From DASWJZ01 sp963805325 (GTDB taxonomy: Bacteria > Pseudomonadota > Alphaproteobacteria > Rhizobiales > Afifellaceae), in the NCBI GenBank assembly GCA_963805325.1, contig CAWDTS010000004.1, positions 310,001 through 374,000 of the forward strand: DNA of 64,000 bases, written 5' to 3'. The notes under the pieces were generated by a model. The model was given only the letters and a program-made list of their open reading frames with translations, did no database searches and was not told where the DNA came from. Position numbers and translations under genes: made by a program. This document shows positions 62,191 through 64,000 of the stretch, one piece after another. Numbering within the stretch: the stretch's first letter is position 1; each line of letters begins with the position of its first letter.

Positions 62191-62886
62191 TCAGTTGAGT
62201 CCCAGGATCGCCGTCAGCTCGGCCGACGACATGACCTGGCAGTAGATCATGTTGATGATCTCCAGCTCCTTGTGATGCAGCTCGTCGGACCCGGCCGCGC
62301 AGCAATCCTCCACGACGATCACGTTGTAGCTCTCGTCGGCAAGGCTCCTGACGGTTGAAGAGACGCACTGATCGGTGAACACGCCGCAGCACACGACGTT
62401 GCGGATTCCGAGATTGTGGAGAAGCAGACGCAGGTTGCTGCCGGTCAGCGCGCTGTCGGTCATCTTCTCGACGACGATCTCCTCGCCGACCGGCGCAAGA
62501 TCGTCGACGATCTGCGAGTCCCAGTCCTGGCGCGGGAGGAGCAGGTCGTTCCATCCGGGTTTGCGGTGGCTGAGCGACCGCTCTCGCCCGTGGCGCGTCT
62601 GGCTCGCGATCCGCGCGAAGAGGCATGCGATACCGTTCTCGCGGAAGCGGGTCAAAAGGTCGCGCGTGTTCGGGATCAGGAGCGTCTCGAGCCGCTCGTG
62701 GAACGGCGTCCAGAGGTCGTAGTGCGCCTGCTCCTTGGGCGAGAGAGCTGCACGGTCCGGACGCTTCACGTACGTGTTCTGAACGTCGATGACGAGAAGC
62801 GCGGTCTCCTCCGGCTTCAGCACCATGTCGGGCGGCTCGGGCGCATCGACGTAGTAGATCGAACGGTAGGCGGTCTTCCAGCTCAT
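62191..62886 (-). CDS. Cysteine hydrolase of the isochorismatase family
   Basis: This 231-residue protein has the triad of the isochorismatase/N-carbamoylsarcosine amidase fold: D34 (LLVIDVQNTY), K141 (EKMTDSAL) and C174 (GVFTDQCV). It probably hydrolyses an amide, for example of an N-carbamoylated or amidated amine. ATG 62886 is chosen because the first conserved strand follows shortly. It is first in the same direction as the transporter genes, 175 bases upstream of the binding protein, and is likely part of the same pathway. Confidence 0.9.
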   Translation of the reverse strand: MSWKTAYRSIYYVDAPEPPDMVLKPEETALLVIDVQNTYVKRPDRAALSPKEQAHYDLWTPFHERLETLLIPNTRDLLTRFRENGIACLFARIASQTRHGRERSLSHRKPGWNDLLLPRQDWDSQIVDDLAPVGEEIVVEKMTDSALTGSNLRLLLHNLGIRNVVCCGVFTDQCVSSTVRSLADESYNVIVVEDCCAAGSDELHHKELEIINMIYCQVMSSAELTAILGLN

Positions 62887-62983
62887 GGGGACGTCTCGGA
62901 TGTTGCGGCCGCTATCCTTCACCGCTGCGCCCGCCCTGTCATCCCCGGACGCCCTCCGCAAGCGTGATTGCTAATCGTCAGCC

Positions 62984-63112
62984 CCTTCGAGGCTCGCTTC
63001 GCTCGCACCTCAGGATGAGGGTGGGATGGGGAGACACGTCGCCAATGTTGGGGGACGCCGATCAGCCCTCGTCCTGAGGTGTGAGGCGCGCAGCGCCGAG
63101 CCTCGGAGGGTC
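62984..63112. repeat. Pair of palindromic repeats upstream of the cysteine hydrolase gene
   Basis: CCTTCGAGGCTCGCTTC ... GCACCTCAGGATGAGGG (62984-63022) and CCTCGTCCTGAGGTGTGAGG ... GCCTCGGAGGGTC (63066-63112) are inverted copies of the element at 59526-59640. They occupy the gap between the diol dehydratase and hydrolase genes. Confidence 0.8.
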
Positions 63113-63145
63113 AGACGAGAGACACCTGCTTCCTATGGAGGGCGC

Positions 63146-63574
63146 TCAGAACCGATAGGTGAAGAGGCCGCGCCGCTCGTAAATTTCCGCGGCTTCCTCC
63201 ACGAAGCGCGCCATGCGCTCCGCCTTGTAGTCGTTACGCAATTTTCGCGCTGCTTCGAGGAGCGGCGTCTTGTTCTTGGCGCGACCCGGGCGAAGCAGCT
63301 CGTAGACGGCCATGATGAAATCCTGCGGGACGTCGACAAGCTCCGCCGCGCGCTCGAAATTCGCCGCGAGCATGGGCCGTCCGGCGGCGCGTGCGATCTC
63401 AGCCTGCATAGTGAGCGCATCGGGCGTGATGCGCAGATCCTCAAGCGCGATTTCGCCGGCGAGCAGCTTGTCGAGCGTGATGTCGCCGAGCCGCTTGCCG
63501 CGCCGCCCTTCGATCAGCTCCGGGCGTTTCTCGGCGAGCGGGTAGTCGGCGACGCCTAGCTTGCGCTCGCCCAT
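63146..63574 (-). CDS. Diol/glycerol dehydratase small subunit (PduE-like)
   Basis: This 142-residue protein begins KLGVADYPLAEKRPELIEGR and contains GDITLDKLLAGEIALEDLRI, EIARAAGRPMLAANFERAAE, VYELLRPGRA and ARFVEEAAEIYERRG, the sequence pattern of small subunits of coenzyme-B12-dependent diol dehydratase. It overlaps the end of the medium-subunit gene by 19 bases. With the large subunit, expected beyond the window, it would convert 1,2-propanediol or glycerol to an aldehyde. Confidence 0.92.
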   Translation of the reverse strand: MGERKLGVADYPLAEKRPELIEGRRGKRLGDITLDKLLAGEIALEDLRITPDALTMQAEIARAAGRPMLAANFERAAELVDVPQDFIMAVYELLRPGRAKNKTPLLEAARKLRNDYKAERMARFVEEAAEIYERRGLFTYRF

Positions 63575-64000
63575 TCCGGCGCTCCCGAATAGCTGACCTC
63601 GATCTCTTCCGGCAACTCGCCTTCGACGATGAGCGACGTCTCGATCGCATAGAGAAGTGCGACGCGCGCATGATAGCGCGAGCCCATCGCCTCGCCGTGC
63701 GTCGGCACCACGACGGGCTCGGGCATCTCGCCGCGCGCATAGGAAGCGGCGTTCCGCCCGAGCCCGCGATAGTGCTCAATGGTCGTGATCGGCGCGTTGG
63801 AGAAAAGCTCGAGATTGTTGTGCGGCAGGCGATCGCGCTGATGGACGACCGCCGTCCCCTTCGCCTGGATGCCGATACCGACGCCGGACCCGGCAAGGCG
63901 CGCTGCGGAGAGGCCGAGAAACGATGTGTCCGCCGTGTGCCGCATGCGCACGAGGCGCGCTTTGCCGCCGCCGCTTTCGATGCCTTCGACGAGCGCTTTC
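63556..64000 (-). CDS. Diol/glycerol dehydratase medium subunit (PduD-like), 5' end beyond window
   Basis: About 148 residues are present. The visible chain begins ALVEGIESGGGKARLVRM, then RHTADTSFLGLSAARLAGSG, VGIGIQAKGTAVVHQRD, LPHNNLELFSNAPITTIEHY and RGLGRNAASYARGE, all matching the medium subunit, which helps bind adenosylcobalamin. The family is usually about 220 residues, so the start is past 64000. It ends inside the small-subunit gene. Confidence 0.9.
   Translation of the reverse strand, partial: KALVEGIESGGGKARLVRMRHTADTSFLGLSAARLAGSGVGIGIQAKGTAVVHQRDRLPHNNLELFSNAPITTIEHYRGLGRNAASYARGEMPEPVVVPTHGEAMGSRYHARVALLYAIETSLIVEGELPEEIEVSYSGAPEWASAS

Overview
The window is GC-rich chromosomal DNA from an alphaproteobacterium, most likely a member of the Hyphomicrobiales (Rhizobiales). 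The evidence is the gene content and order: DUF1192 divergent from a quinone oxidoreductase, TrcR (DUF1013), DUF2852, a 6S RNA beside 5-formyl-THF cyclo-ligase, ybgC-tolQRAB-pal-cpoB-tilS-ftsH-glmM, serC-serA-purA with a structured leader before serC, rpoH next to rluD, and rhizobial-type palindromic repeats. I could run no searches, so species and family names rest on recognising sequence features.

Layout. 1-3.3 kb holds the N-terminal part of an autotransporter adhesin, a LuxR-type regulator, a candidate small RNA and a 51-residue protein, all on the minus strand. 3.4-16.7 kb is mostly housekeeping: quinone oxidoreductase, TrcR, TauE/SafE-type exporter, YebC, acyltransferase, GFA enzyme, YmdB, 5-FCL, 6S RNA, a long MscS channel, propionyl-CoA synthetase, an unusual AAA ATPase and DoxX. 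16.8-26 kb is more mixed: PilZ and pyruvate-kinase-like genes with broken frames, an SDR, a MOSC/ferredoxin-reductase fusion, a SPOR protein, a peroxiredoxin, SthA and a VOC/WYL pair with an obvious operator. 25.9-29.3 kb is ruvC-[vapBC]-ruvA-[membrane protein]-ruvB, a Holliday-junction operon with a toxin-antitoxin module inside it. 29.3-42.7 kb carries a TetR regulator with its likely operator, DUF2852, the complete Tol-Pal system, TilS, FtsH, GlmM and an outer-membrane beta-barrel. 42.7-53.4 kb holds serC-serA-purA, a membrane-anchored hypothetical, two EamA transporters, rpoH, rluD, two small membrane proteins and tRNA-Glu. 53.6-64 kb looks like a catabolic region: class-III aminotransferase, two SDRs, an APH-fold kinase, a polyamine-type ABC transporter, a cysteine hydrolase and two subunits of a B12-dependent diol dehydratase.

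How the genes work together. Tol-Pal-CpoB with YbgC supports outer-membrane constriction, and FtsH with RpoH belongs to envelope and heat-stress control. SerC and SerA make serine from 3-phosphoglycerate. RuvABC resolves recombination intermediates. PrpE and the diol dehydratase could both serve C3 metabolism, although they are 49 kb apart. In the right-hand region a kinase of the APH fold and a class-III PLP enzyme resembling amino-alcohol phospholyases, together with a polyamine-type importer, suggest catabolism of an amino alcohol or polyamine derivative. This is inference.

A caution runs through the window. Five loci (trcR, PilZ, pyruvate kinase, the ruv-operon membrane protein, the potD-like gene) need at least 12 apparent single-base frame changes to restore their family sequences. 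Nearly all are apparent +1 changes and some lie in short homopolymers, so sequencing error is as likely as gene decay.
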